Of a stretch of DNA of 64,000 bases, positions 1 to 11,422 are shown piece by piece. Origin of the DNA: Clarkia xantiana subsp. parviflora (lineage: Eukaryota > Streptophyta > Magnoliopsida > Myrtales > Onagraceae); NCBI GenBank assembly GCA_036873135.1, contig JAPTYO010000011.1, forward strand, positions 6,494,298 to 6,558,297. The letters run 5' to 3'. Below the pieces are notes generated by a model that saw only the letters and a program-made list of their open reading frames with translations, had not been told where the DNA came from and made no database searches. The position numbers were made by a program, and so were the translations under genes. Position 1 is the stretch's first letter. Every line of letters starts with the position of its first letter.

Positions 1-105
1 GACAATATGGTCGCAGACCCATTAACTAAGCCATTACGTAGAGAAATTTTCGAAAAGCACGTAAACTGCTTGGATTACGTAGGGCTTGATAACTGGCTTG
101 TATGA
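1..105 (+). pseudogene. 3' end of a Copia pol gene (RNase H tail), cut by the window edge
   Basis: The first 105 bases read as one open frame that ends in TGA. It contains the motif ADPLTKPL, which is typical of the extreme C terminus of Copia polyproteins just after RNase H. The same motif and surroundings recur at 38,570-38,654 in the old Copia element further right, so both belong to one family. Only the last 34 codons are present because the window begins inside the gene. The following 1.1 kb and the LTR at 1,216 match the same element, so this is the internal 3' end of a retrotransposon and not a host gene. Confidence 0.8.
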
Positions 106-1215
106 GTGATTGCATTTTGACATTTGAAATAATATTTCGATTGAATAAAAGAATTGAAAATTGAGTATATGATCTATCGACGTCATAATGATAAATAACA
201 TCGAATTTTTCGATCTATAAACTAAGTCGTAGGAAGAAGTAAAACTCTTCCACCAAAATTATGTCGAATGTGAACCTTGCCTGGTCACACAGGCACAGTC
301 ATCTTGTAGGAGAGGGGAACCTCTACCACAACAAGATTGGCTAAGAACCAGGGGGATAAACCTGGTTACACGAAACGATAACTTGGTCACGCTTATAACA
401 TGACTTAATCTTCGTTTTGTAAATCGCCGTGTTGGACTCTGTCCATCATTAAAATCACATTCAGGGCCAGATGAAAGACTCTGCGATAGCATGATTGACA
501 TATCCCACCACTGGCTTGTCCAGGTCTGCTATCGACGCGTGCTTCATACTACGCGTGCCATGTTTGACCACGGGGTCATGCTCGGTTGTGCTTGCTAGCA
601 TCCATGTGATTCAAATGGCGCATACTTCTTCACCTTGAGCGTGTGAATGATCCCGGGTGTCTTATGAAGAGGCACCCAAAATATCCTATCGGACTCAGAA
701 CTTATGCCTAAGTCTAGCTCAATGTTCGCTTCCCGGCGTACGAGCGTAGAGCCAAAGAAAACGTCCAAGTGACCACGTCTTGGAAACCGGTTGAGTTAGA
801 CTAAGGGTATAAGCTATGGGGATAGTCATGTTAATCTATAATTCACCGATTCTTGTGTTCACTAGGTGGCCACCAGCCGGATATTAATTGAAGGTTGTGA
901 ACACTTGTACAGATGCCCTGGAGAAGTATTTCTATGTGGAAAACTGGGCAATTGGAGAGTTATCAGTTGACCAAGGATACAGTGCGGTATATATTTTATT
1001 TTTGACAGGATTGATTTACGAAAGGGAATCAACGTCCTGCAGGCGCTACAACACTCCTAACAGATGAATAGCACGATGCCCATTGTATCCGCCGGTCGCA
1101 CGGCAAACCTCGTATGAACTATTCGAAGACGGAGACAATAACTGGAGACTGAAAAGTTGATGCTATTGGATGACAATACATTGACAGGCACCCTCCCGTT
1201 CCGGCGAGTGGGAGC
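106..1215 (+). other. Conserved 3' noncoding region of a Copia family
   Basis: This stretch lies between the pol stop and the LTR. It has no long ORF but aligns by eye over nearly its whole length with 38,655-39,789. Shared landmarks include CGACGCGTGCTTCATAC, GTTCGCTTCCCGGCGTACG and CCCGGGTGTCTTATGAAGAG or a close variant. It ends in a purine-rich run (GAGTGGGAGC) directly before the LTR, a plausible polypurine tract. Over 1 kb of noncoding sequence here is long for a Copia element. Confidence 0.7.
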
Positions 1216-1816
1216 TGTTAGCATATGGTGACGTGGCGCCGTAATTGGTAGCCCGTTAATATATGTGGTTACCTATGATAATTAGGTAAATGTCACATTA
1301 GGGGTAATTGGGCCAGACCCAATTCCCATGTGACATGGGAGGCCCAAAATTTGGGCCTCCCACCCACATCATAGGTCGGCCGAAACCCTAATAGTAGGGA
1401 CGGTGATTTTCTCCTCCTCCCACTATATATGGAGGTCTTGGGGTCACTCCCAAGATACACCTTGATCACAACTCCTACTAACTTGTGATTTGAGAGAAAT
1501 CCATTTTCTCTCTACAAGCATATTTCGGCCGGCCCCCTAACACCACCATTGGTGTGCCAAATTGCTTCCGAGCATTCAGTCCGAGGTCTGTCCCTGTTGA
1601 AGAATCGATCAGAGGATTTGCTGTGGAGCTTATACCGCGTAGGACTTCTTCTCACGAAGAACTTGTACGGGTTCCGACCGGAGGATCAGAACTCCCTCCA
1701 CAACGTTCTTAGGCAGGAAAGCTATTGAGGTATGTGTACATTATTCCGCTGCGTAATTAGATTACTTACTAGTACACGTTTAGCATTCCGTAGTATTACG
1801 TCCCCGTAATCCAACA
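1216..1816 (+). repeat. Copia LTR (family A), 601 bp
   Basis: The LTR begins TGTTAGCATATGG and ends TAATCCAACA. The same LTR family occurs at 11,423-12,018, 23,378-23,979 and 39,790-40,390. It contains a TATA-like CTATATATGG near 1,423. It has a pol end and 3' noncoding region on its left and a primer-binding site and gag remnant on its right, so it serves as a 3' LTR to the left and a 5' LTR to the right. No matching TSD can be assigned inside the window. Confidence 0.9.
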
Positions 1817-1817
1817 G

Positions 1818-1830
1818 TGGTATCAGAGCT
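1818..1830 (+). other. Primer-binding site (initiator Met tRNA)
   Basis: TGGTATCAGAGCT follows the LTR after one base. It is complementary to the 3' end of plant initiator methionine tRNA, the usual Copia primer. Its presence shows that the sequence to the right is the 5' internal region of an element. Confidence 0.85.
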
Positions 1831-2499
1831 TGTGTTAGGAGTTGTTAAATTTTTGACCAATATGAGAAGATCTATATCTTAGAAAAAAAAAATCACAACC
1901 TCCCCATATATAAGGACTAGGGGTTCGGACGTATTACAAAAAAGTGTGATCATTATTGTGCAATTAATGCATCACACCACCAATAGAGAATTTAGAGCAA
2001 ATCTTATTAAATTAAGCCCTTAATCTACTTCTTCCTACCCGTGAGGTTTAGTTCGTGGAGAATAGAGCCCTCCTTTTTCGTGTAGAGGGAGATTGAGGGA
2101 CCCCAGTCGGCGAACTGCAAAAGCAACCTCGTTTGGGAGCTAAGGACTCTAAGATCAAGAACGTAGGGATCGTTTATGTACGATGGTCCATTCTTCAAGT
2201 CAAGAACATGTGAGGATATATAATCTCGCCATAATCAATTAGTTTACTTATGTTTACTTATCGTATTATTAGTGATTATCCGTTATTTCCAACACTTGCT
2301 GAAATACATTTGATTTCATCGGTGAATCAGGTAATTTTGGTAAAGAACTATAAAAAACTTTAGTTGATGTAATCAGTCACCTAAATATCCAATGCATGCA
2401 GTTATTCATTATAATATTTTAACTCGCGAACCTGGAGATTATCCATAATTGTATATGTGTGAGTCAAAATATAGACTTAGTAACAGGAAAACCTACGTC

Positions 2500-2860
2500 C
2501 CATATTCCTATTCCGTCGAACCTTAGAGGTTCTAATTATGATGCATGGAGTGACTAGATATACAACTTATTGGAACAAGCGAATATACTCTACTGCATCT
2601 GATCGGGTGCAGAAGAAACACAAAATCCCATTTAAGCAAACCAATCTACTGAGTATGTGAAGTGGGATGTAGAAAATTGGATGGCTTTACGACTAATCTT
2701 GATCTACCTTCCCCTTCTAGTTCGCGCTGAATTTAAGAGCCACAAAAATCCTCGAGATTGCTATGTTGAATACCTTGGAGGGGATGAGTTATCTTTCTGT
2801 TGATATTGTTTAAAACATTTCCGTATATTATACGGTTTTCTTCAGATGAAACATTGGTTG
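2500..2860 (+). pseudogene. Decayed Copia gag N-terminal region
   Basis: Translation gives broken stretches such as NYDAWSD, WDVENWMALRLI and VRAEFKSHKN, interrupted by stops. They correspond to the start of a Copia gag, where a conserved Tyr-Asp-x-Trp motif is followed by a helical domain. The better preserved relative is the gag ORF at 26,186. The frame shifts and stops show it is inactive. It lies about 700 bp downstream of the LTR and primer site, as expected for the leader of this family. Beyond about 2,860 the sequence is no longer recognisable. Confidence 0.55.
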
Positions 2861-3597
2861 TTCGAAATATGAATAATATTTGTTCAATTTTTCAATGGAA
2901 TGTTCGATATTTTGGCATAGAGATATTACTCCAATAAATTTTTGGTTTCAATAGTGGGTGTGTATATATGTCCGACTAGATATGATCAAACGCCACAGGA
3001 ACTAAAATCTCCAACAATAAGGTTGAACCGAAACTTATAATGATACGCCTCTAGGATAATAATTTTCGGACATACACGGTTGCTGAATTTTCTTTTTTTA
3101 GATCCCTTAATATCGTGTGAGATTTATGTAACTTTGTCGAATTAGGGCCGAAACTCGGTACCTATGATTAAGTAAGTTGCTGAATGCGGATGACAGCAGA
3201 CATAACACAAGTTATAAGTGTAAGTTCCACCATCGAGTTTAACTATCGCTTGGTCCGAAATGATACGACAATGACACATGAAAATACTTTCAATGTTATT
3301 TAAACATTGATGAGAATCAGTTGGACCGAAATATTAAAACTCTTCGAACTGACAGATGAGGTCATTACACTTCCACTACGTTCAACGATATATTTTGAGA
3401 ATAATTAACTTACTTCTTAAACATTATAATTTGTGTTAGTTACTTATAATCTATTCATGAACTATAAAAACCAGCGCAGCTATTAAAATTTTATTATTTG
3501 AAACATTATGTATGTATTATATAAGATAATTTTTATATAAATGTCACGAAAAAGGTTTTTTCTCACTTTGTATTAACATTATATGTATTTTTCTTTA
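2861..3597. other. No gene; probable decayed retroelement sequence
   Basis: AT-rich sequence without a long ORF. It probably continues the degraded internal region of the Copia copy to its left, but no motif supports a specific assignment. Confidence 0.4.
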
Positions 3598-3606
3598 TTA
3601 TAATAA

Positions 3607-4339
3607 GGGTTACTGGTACTTTTGGTACCACATGTTTACACAAACTCCACTGTTTATACCATATATATTTTTTTTTGTACCAATTTGGTACCAACGGTTT
3701 CCATTTTATACCGTTTTCAAACCACCGTTAGTCTTCCCTCTTCCGTAAAAAATGGTCGTTAAATGGCACGTGTCATGCACATGAGCAACCCAAAACTTTC
3801 AATTTTGTTCAATTTAGTCCTTCTAATACATACCTAACTTTTATTTTGTTCAATTTAGTCTTAAAATTTCAAAATCAAACCCTTCACCCAAATTGACCTA
3901 GCCATGGGCTAGGTACGACCCTGGGTCGGGGTCACCGGACCCAGGCGACCCTGACCCAGGGTCGGACCTAGCCCTAGGCTAGGTCCGGATGGGTCAACTG
4001 GGACCTAGCCCCAATTGAGATAAATTGGGACTAGGTCCCAATTGACCTAGCCGGACCTAGCCTAGGGCTAGGTCAATTTGGGTGAAAGGTTTGGTTTTGA
4101 AATTTTAGGACTAAATTGAACAAAATAAAAGTTAGGGATGTATTAGAGGGACTAAATTTAAAGTTTTGGACTGCTCGCGTGCATGGCACATGCCATTTAA
4201 TGGCCATTTTTTATGGAACACTAACGGTGGTATGAAAACGGTACAAAATGGAAACTGTTGGTACCCAATTGGTAAAAAAAAATATGGTACGAACAGTGGA
4301 TTTTGTGTAAACATGTGGTATCAAAAGTACCATTAACCC
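3607..4339. mobile_element. Fold-back (Mutator-like) element 1, 9-bp TSD TTATAATAA
   Basis: The two halves are inverted copies. The left end GGGTTACTGGTACTTTTGG is mirrored by the right end CCAAAAGTACC-type sequence finishing ATTAACCC. The arms are about 300 bp and meet in a palindromic core rich in GGACCTAGCCC-like motifs around 3,895-4,080. The 9-bp TSD TTATAATAA is perfect at 3,598-3,606 and 4,340-4,348. Long terminal inverted repeats plus a 9-bp TSD are the signature of Mutator-like non-autonomous elements. No transposase ORF is present. Confidence 0.85.
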
Positions 4340-4428
4340 TTATAATAATGAGTTATGAAGTTGATAAAAATACTTGGCAAATAAAAAAGTAGATAAAAAT
4401 AATAAGTTTACAAAAGCAAAATAATTTA

Positions 4429-4953
4429 GGGTTAACAGGTCTTTTGGTCCTTGATGTTTGATAACTTTTTAGTTTTGATCAGTAATGTTTTTTTTTTTAC
4501 CTAGTTTTGGTACCATATGTTTGCAGATTTTTTCTAGTTTTGGTCTAACCCTTACATTCCGTCCATTTTTGACATGTTCAAGTCACGTGATCCACTCTAA
4601 ACTTTAAATTTAGTCCCTCTAATACTTTCCTAACCTTTTTTTTGTTCAATTTAGTCCCGAAGTTTCAAAATTGACCCCAATTGGACAATAGGTCCAATTG
4701 AATTTTTGAAACTTCGGGACTAAATTGAACAAAAAAAAGGTTAGGAAAGTATTAGAGGGACTAAATTGAACAAAATTGAAAGTTTATGGTGGATCACGTG
4801 ACTTGTACATGTCAAAAAATGGACGAAATGTAACGGTTGGACCAAAACTAGAAAAAATCTGCAAACTTATGGTACCAAAATTAGGAAAAAAAAACATCAT
4901 GGACCAAAACCCAAAAATAGTCAAACATCATGGACGAAAAGACCTATTAACCC
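4429..4953. mobile_element. Fold-back (Mutator-like) element 2, 9-bp TSD AATAATTTA
   Basis: A second inverted-repeat element begins GGGTTAACAGGTCTTTTGG and ends GACCTATTAACCC. The arms of about 230 bp meet near 4,690. The TSD AATAATTTA is perfect at 4,420-4,428 and 4,954-4,962. Parts of its arms (GGGACTAAATTGAACAAAA and relatives) resemble parts of element 1, so the two are related families standing 80 bp apart. It has no coding capacity. Confidence 0.85.
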
Positions 4954-4962
4954 AATAATTTA

Positions 4963-6415
4963 TAAGGATCATACAAAATACTTTTTCTATTTAATAAATA
5001 CTAATGAAATAATAATACTTTGTAATGTTGGATGTAATCTCACATTTCATCCGTTTTTATATAATCTCACAATATTACATTGAATGAAGTTTGGATGTGA
5101 TCTCATATTACAATGAACTTTACATTACAATTCACCTTAGTTTACTAAAGAACTTAATATGAATACAATGTAAGATGAAATATAAGTTTAAATCTCACGA
5201 TCCAAACAACTGTAACATAATAACTGCTGCCGTCTAATCAAACGCCTCATGAGACACAAGTAGAGGACAGGGTGGTGCCGCTTTATGACTTAATTTCAAC
5301 ATTCAAGTGCTTCATGACCTAATTTCAAGTGTTCTTGTAATTTGTATCAAGTCATAGCTATCTAGGGGACACGATTAATTCTTGGGTCCTAACGAGCGAC
5401 AGTTGAAATTTTACAGCAAATTTGTAGCGGGCGGACCCGAGAATGTTACGTCAACTCCCACTTCTACGAAGTGTCTAATTGTTGTGTTCTTGGCTTAAAA
5501 AAAAAAAAAAAGTCTAATTGTTGTGATTAGAAACGTCTGAAAACTTATCGTAACTATTTCCATGATAAATTCATATCATTATATTATTATATGATATATA
5601 TACATGGTGGTAATACACTTTACGTTTACATATTTACGTAATTGTTATATATATATTTAAGTAATTATTATTATAAATACTGTACTTGTAAACATAATAT
5701 TTTAAATTGACTTAACTTAGTAATTGATATTCTTATTAATTTTGTTCTAAAAAAAAACTTACTTTTAAAAGTAGTAATGAGTATGACCATGTAATATGAT
5801 GCAGTTGTTCAGTACTTTATTTATTAATTTCCAAAACTAAATAAATGTTCTATGAATGAAAACAAATTTATGACTAGCACTTTATGCTTATGGATTAACC
5901 CTGTAAAAATAGAAATTATTTTAGCGAGTAAGTAATTACAATATGTCCCGCAGATAATACATGCGGAATAAATCTATCCCGCAGATAATATATGCGGGAC
6001 GAGGCACTTTCATAAATACACTTTTCAATTTGGGTAATTTTAGAAGGGCATATTCGCAAATTTTCCGAACATAAGTTTAATATACTACTCGCATGCTATG
6101 AATAAATTATACATAATAATTTAATAAATATAGGAAGAAATAGGAAAATAAGAAGTGCCAATATGCGTGTGAAAGCAGTAGTTATGCACTATTGTCACGG
6201 GTTTGACAGACATCCATGATATCCCCTCCGTCTTTCTCCAGGCCAAATTCAAAGTTGTTCAAAATGTAAGAGAGACAACTGTACCGTCATGATAGTCAAA
6301 TGTGTACGTACGTATATACAAATAAACACACATAATTTAAAGAAATATATATTCAGTTTTTTAAGATATTTTTTTCTAAAATATCACTACCCGATAATTA
6401 TTAACAGGAATATGT
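4963..6415. other. Intergenic, no gene seen
   Basis: AT-rich sequence with no supported ORF. Around 5,940-6,000 the motif CCCGCAGATAATA is repeated, once followed by ATGCGGAATA and once by TATGCGGGAC, so it forms small hairpins. A 15-base adenine run lies near 5,497. Confidence 0.6.
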
Positions 6416-6418
6416 TCA

Positions 6419-6853
6419 GTTAAAAACTTTTCAAAAAAAAAGTCCATTACATTTACCGCTATTGGAAATCAGGTCAGCACCAATTTCTTATGCAACTAAC
6501 CCGGGTAAAATTAAATCACAATTAAGTCGGTTAAGTAACATACATGGTTACCAATCTTGTAAGAAGTCTTAACAACAATTAAGTATTAATTATATTATGC
6601 GATAGTATTTATATCCATTCCTAACATGGTTGCCAACCATGTAAATACAGTTTTCAACTGAATTAAAACGTAACGCGGTTATCAACCACGTTAGATTGCT
6701 TAACCGGTGGTTAAAAATTCTTATACGGTTTCGAGCTACGTAAACCAGGTTAATTTTGATGGCCTTATGCAGGTATTAGTTGTGTAACAGAATTGGTGCT
6801 GACGCGCTTTTCAGTAGCGGAGGTAAATGACATGTTTGTGAAAAGTTTTTAAC
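6419..6853. mobile_element. Inverted-repeat element (MITE-like), family unknown
   Basis: The left arm GTTAAAAACTTTTC, followed by CATTTACCGCTA and GTCAGCACCAATT, is mirrored on the right by AATTGGTGCTGAC, TAGCGGAGGTAAATG and GAAAAGTTTTTAAC. The arms are about 70 bp. Between them a motif like ACATGGTTGCCAACCATGT recurs in variants at about 6,540, 6,625 and 6,670. No clear TSD was found, so the superfamily is not assigned. Confidence 0.6.
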
Positions 6854-6876
6854 GTACCTCATTATTATTATTATTA

Positions 6877-7398
6877 GGGTTAATAGCTAAAAATTGTCCA
6901 ATGTTTACTCTATGTTAAAATTAGGTGTTTAAAGTTTCAAATGTTAAACTGTAGTGTCTAAAGTTTCAAATTTGTTAAAATGTGGTGTCTCGGTGTGATT
7001 ACTTTAGAGAAGTCAATTCCGACTAAGCCGTCTATCAGATTTAAGCTCCCATACAATCGTCATCTTGCCGGGACCGTCACCTAAGAAGTTGGCCACATCT
7101 GCGTAAGTAAATCTCACTCTGTTGTCTTTGGAAAATTGCTCCACATCACTCTTCTAGAAACTTTTTTTTTTATGTTCAATTTTTGGGTGAAATTTGACGA
7201 TTTTGTGAAAAGTAAAGAGTGATGGATTATGAGTGGGTGGTGGGTTGATGAAAATGATTGAATGGAGATGAAAAGACGCGCAGAGACACCAAATTTCAAC
7301 AAAAATGAAACTTGGGACAGTCCATTTTAACATTTCAAACTTCAGACACCTAATTTTAACATAGGCTAAACCTTGGACAGTTTTTTAGTTATTAACCA
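6877..7398. mobile_element. Fold-back (Mutator-like) element 3
   Basis: Left end GGGTTAATAGCTAAAAATTG and right end CAGTTTTTTAGTTATTAACC are inverted copies, and both arms carry ATGTTAAAATTAGGTGT. The flanking 9-mers are TTATTATTA and TTTATATTA, with two mismatches, consistent with an aged 9-bp TSD. It shares the GGGTTA terminus with elements 1 and 2. The interior has no coding sequence. Confidence 0.7.
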
Positions 7399-7407
7399 TT
7401 TATATTA

Positions 7408-9330
7408 ACTAGAGAAGAGACACGTGTGATGCATGTATGCATCAAATTTCAAACTTATTTATAAATAAAAATTAAGGAAGCAAGAACAGTCATTAATTCG
7501 TTAAATAATCTACTAAGCATGCCTCTACAATATATTCCATTAAAGTGACGATTCTAATATATGTGATTATATGAGAGGAACAATAAAAACAACTCGATAA
7601 TGAGGAAATGGTCGTACATATAGAGGTAATGACCTAATTATTAAGAACATGTAGGGCATGTTTACCATATTGGGATGTATGTACTATTAATGATATGTAT
7701 GTAGTATGTACTTAGTAATATAAATGATGTTAGTAACAAATCAATGTGACATTTTCTTATAAATAAATAAAATAAATAGAGCATATTACATGCATGTAGT
7801 ACATATTATGTAAATTAGCATGAACTTTAATTAAGATAGTACTAAACATCTTTGAGATTTAATATTGGGAAGTATGTCTTGATATTTACAATCACCTTAT
7901 GGAATATTTTATTTTTTTTATTATAAAATTTAAATGTGAAGATACATATGAATTTCGGGTGAGGGTCGTTGAGATTTTTATAAATTATGGTAAATATAAT
8001 TGTGAAGAGACGTGACTTTTAGGCGTTGAGACTTTTTTATACATGTAGATTGATAGATAGAGTAGATTTACGAGCTATGGGTATTTTGGAAAAAAGAAGT
8101 TCATTAATAAGTGTCATTTCTTAATCGTGTGATCCGTTGTGGCCCCTAATTCTGAATAAAAATATATAAGTTATATGTATATATGAACCGTAACCTTTAA
8201 CTAGCTAGCTAGCAGTAAACTGTCATGTGATCTAGCTAGTGGTAGTGTATTCTCCTTGAATGTCGTGGTCCGGTTATGATAACATTGCACTGAGTTGTCA
8301 CTCTATAGACAACTAGCTAGGTAGCATGCATGGTTTGTTTGATTAGACAAAGAAAATACCGAGACACCATCACTACATTAACTGTTTGTTTTTCTTTTTC
8401 AGACTATAATTTAATGATTAGTAGTTGTTAATGCTTTTTCTTTCCTTTTTTCTTGGGATAAAAATGCAACTAGCCACTAATGTGTAGCGCTCTGTAAGCT
8501 TACATTGAATTCTCACGAGTTTTAATTTTAATTTAAGGTACGTATTGCTGAAGTGTATTAAGTGTGCCGAAATCTTTACTTAATTACAAGCTCAAATCTA
8601 TAATTTTTTTGCTAAGATACTCTTAGATGTTCTACTATGGGCAACTTTTTTGCAAGTCAAATCCAAAATGACGGAAAAAAAAAATGGTCACTATGAACAA
8701 AATGTGTGAGCTATTTTGTATTTGAAGGAAGTTTGGTACCTAACTTTGGGTATTAAAAAATGTCAAAAGTAAAAATCTTAGGGCAAGAAAATTGGTGGAC
8801 TTCACTTGTTTTTTTTCTCTCACGTATGGGTAGTTAAAAAGAGTGGAGAATGAGTCCTTTTGAATTGAATAAAATCAACGGTCTAGATTTACGGACGGTT
8901 GGAAATCAACGGTCCAGATCTTGCTAATTTTTTGTAAATAAAATATTATTATTTAAGTCAAAATAATTAAAAAAAATTAGAAAAAATCATAAAAATGAAA
9001 AAAGAACACAAATTTCTTTGTGTGTTTTTTTGGGTGTTCTTCGTGTATACTTTTATGAAAAAATAATAATTTATATCGGGTTTTATGGTTTATGAGTAAT
9101 AATAATTAATATATACACTTTTGTATAGACAAAGGAAATATTGAAATATATTCAATATTGACCTTAAATTAAAGATTTTTTTAAAATATAACTAATAGTA
9201 TAATTTTTCATAATATTTAAGTTTTAAATATTAAATTATATGTCACTTAATTAATAATAGGCATAATTTAATTGAAAAGAAAATCTGGATACACAAATAT
9301 GAGTATCAGCACCATAGTGCAAGTGATACC
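7408..9330. other. Intergenic, no gene seen
   Basis: AT-rich, with no ORF of note on either strand and no protein motif. Several short ATG-rich runs (TATGTATGTAG near 7,690) look like simple drift. Confidence 0.6.
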
Positions 9331-9987
9331 TGTTGGGATCAAGTTGACGTGGCCCGCGGCTTCTGATAGTGGACTTCGAGGTCTCGACTTTGGTTAACTC
9401 TTTTAAGTGTCTATCTCGACCTCACCGGGTGCTTAGTTTCCTTTTGAATGTTTTGTAGGCGATAACCTGAAAAGGGGGTGGGGACTTGCCCATGATTCCA
9501 CTCTGAAGCTTAAGTCAGTAATGCAATATGAGAGAATACTGTAAAGGTATATGATATATTGTATAAACTAATGAAAGTGTTCCCCTATTTATAGGGATAG
9601 TTTACCGACTTTAAATGGCGTCTACCCTCTTTAGAGGGTTTCTGTCCAGAGTCGGCGTAAGCAAGTTACAAGCAGGTTGCCACCTAAACATTCCTTTAGA
9701 GGAAAGTTTCTTCATGGTGGCTAGAGCAGGTTGCAACATGTCTCTTTCTTAAGAGGAGGGGTTTCCTTGATAGTACTCGGCTGCCGACTCGACTCATACG
9801 TTAAAAGGAAGAGTCTTTGAGCGGACTTGTCGCCTTTCTTCGAGAGTCGACATCCTTTTATATTGGTGTCGACCATTTGTCATTGCCTTCTCATTTTGAA
9901 CATGAGCAGTTGACTTATCTTTTAGGAGTCCCGACTTAGACATTCCCGACTTCCCATTAGTGTATCCTCAATAATTGTAACCCAACA
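9331..9987 (-). repeat. 3' LTR of a minus-strand Ty3/gypsy-like element, 657 bp
   Basis: On the plus strand it runs from TGTTGGGATC to TAACCCAACA, so it has the inverted TGTTGGG ends of an LTR. Read on the minus strand it has a good TATA box (CTATAAATAGGGG, near 9,584-9,596), followed by a typical R-U5 context with ACTGACTTAAGCTTCAGAG. The adjacent inner sequence on the minus strand is a purine tract, GTCTCGGGGGCAAG, which fits a polypurine tract. This makes it the 3' LTR. The partner LTR is not in the window. Confidence 0.75.
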
Positions 9988-10001
9988 CTTGCCCCCGAGA
10001 C
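9988..10001 (-). other. Polypurine tract of the minus-strand element
   Basis: Read on the minus strand the sequence is a G-rich purine run (GTCTCGGGGGCAAG) that abuts the LTR start. The same type of tract abuts the 3' LTR of the element at 27,518. It fixes the element's direction. Confidence 0.6.
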
Positions 10002-10301
10002 TTGAGTCGTCGGCTTCATCATGAAGAAGAGGGTTTAAGTTGAGTACCGCTTTCGATATTCTCTGACTAGGATCGCTTTGTGCTGCCGGGCTGTGTATTT
10101 GATTCTTTTATAACTTCTCAAGTCGAGACTTGGGTCTCTTAATCGAGGCGTTGGTCCATGCATCTCATTTTTTTACCGTTGGGGGATTCAAGGGAGCTCA
10201 AAGGTCGCTTATGCACCTTCAATGCTTATTCTCATATTTACTGCACCAAGGTGATGTATTTGGCAATAGCTTCTTCTAGAAGAGTCTCAGTTCTTATCTA
10301 G

Positions 10302-10308
10302 TATAAAT
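10302..10308 (+). promoter_or_regulatory. TATA-like box upstream of the antisense ORF
   Basis: TATAAAT lies about 220 bp upstream of the ATG at 10,531, on the same strand as the ORF and opposite to the host retrotransposon. A pyrimidine-rich stretch with CTTCTTCC follows. It is a candidate promoter for antisense expression of the ORF; no transcript evidence is available. Confidence 0.4.
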
Positions 10309-10530
10309 ACTGGAGTTTCACTCTTGTAATTTCTCACTTCTTCCTTTGGTTTTTGCTTTCTTTACCTTGTCTATATCTCAAGTTTTGAGCTTCAAAAGCA
10401 AAGAGTACCCATGGCTGTCAATTCGTCTTCAGGTATTTGCAATTACCTCTTTTGATTTTGTTTCTCCGGTTTCATTAATCTTTGCCGATCTTTGCTTCAT
10501 AACGAGACTTCTTTTTAGAATTTATCAAAG

Positions 10531-11417
10531 ATGATATTTCGAACTCATCGTCGAGTCATTGTCGGGCCTTCCTCTTCTGCTATTCCATCTAAGGAGGTTA
10601 AGGATGGGGCGACCATCCAAACTCCGATTGATGTCGAGGTCATGCCTTTCACCGAAGAATTACCAATAGAGCCTTCACAAAATAAAGGTAAAGCTAGAAT
10701 CGTGACCCATCGTTATCTTACTAGGAGTGGGGGTATTGCCTTTTCTGATTTCTCGGCGCAAAGAAAAAGGGTCGAGGATTCTTCTCCTTCATCATCAGAT
10801 CAAGTATCTCATTCTCCTTCTCCTTCTGAGGTTCACTCGGTTGTTGCTCTGGAATACGAAGGTCCGCCTTTCACTGGGACATTCTTCTAAATTCCCCTAC
10901 TGATCGCTCGAAGGGTTGGGATCATCTAGGTCAGTTAGGGGGATACCCCCTTAAAGAAGGACATTCTCTCGCCAACCCTGATTTGACACTTCATTTGCTG
11001 AACGCTTTAGTCCCACCTCAAGATCGTCTCTGTCTAGGAGTGGAGATTGGTGGTGTGGAAAAGACCACGCGTCTTTTCCTTTTGAGGCAGGCTGAGGTTT
11101 GTACTGCATTTCCATTTTTTAATTCTTATGTTAACTCCTGGCGCTTTTCGATCTTACCATTCTCTTTTGGTAGGCCTCTCGGGATTCCTTCCAATTTCTC
11201 GATTGAAGATCCATCTTCTCAGAGAGTTTTATTCGACTAAAGAGAAGCTTCGAGTTTTTCCCACCAAAGGTGATACAGAAGAAGTTCGGCGCCTTCAAGA
11301 AGAAATGTCAAGCTGAAAGAAGACTTAGCACAGATAATCGGGACCTCCGCCGACATGAGGCGAGATTTCCAAAGATGTGGTGAGTCTCTTAAGGCCTCTT
11401 TTTCTCTGGTGGAAGAA
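10531..11417 (+). pseudogene. Antisense extra ORF of a Ty3/gypsy-like element, 5' part
   Basis: An ORF of 119 codons opens at 10,531, and a shifted frame continues at 10,983 with LHLLNALVPPQDRLCLG. Stops and frame changes follow, so the gene is broken. It resembles, by memory only, proteins annotated as putative gypsy-type transposon proteins in plants. They have a Ser-rich N region and a C-terminal coiled coil. It lies on the plus strand, while the neighbouring LTR and polypurine tract point to a minus-strand element. Extra antisense ORFs between pol and the 3' LTR are known in Tat/Ogre-type gypsy elements, and this layout fits. It is split by a solo LTR at 11,423; the 3' part resumes at 12,024. 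Confidence 0.5.
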
Positions 11418-11422
11418 TTTCG

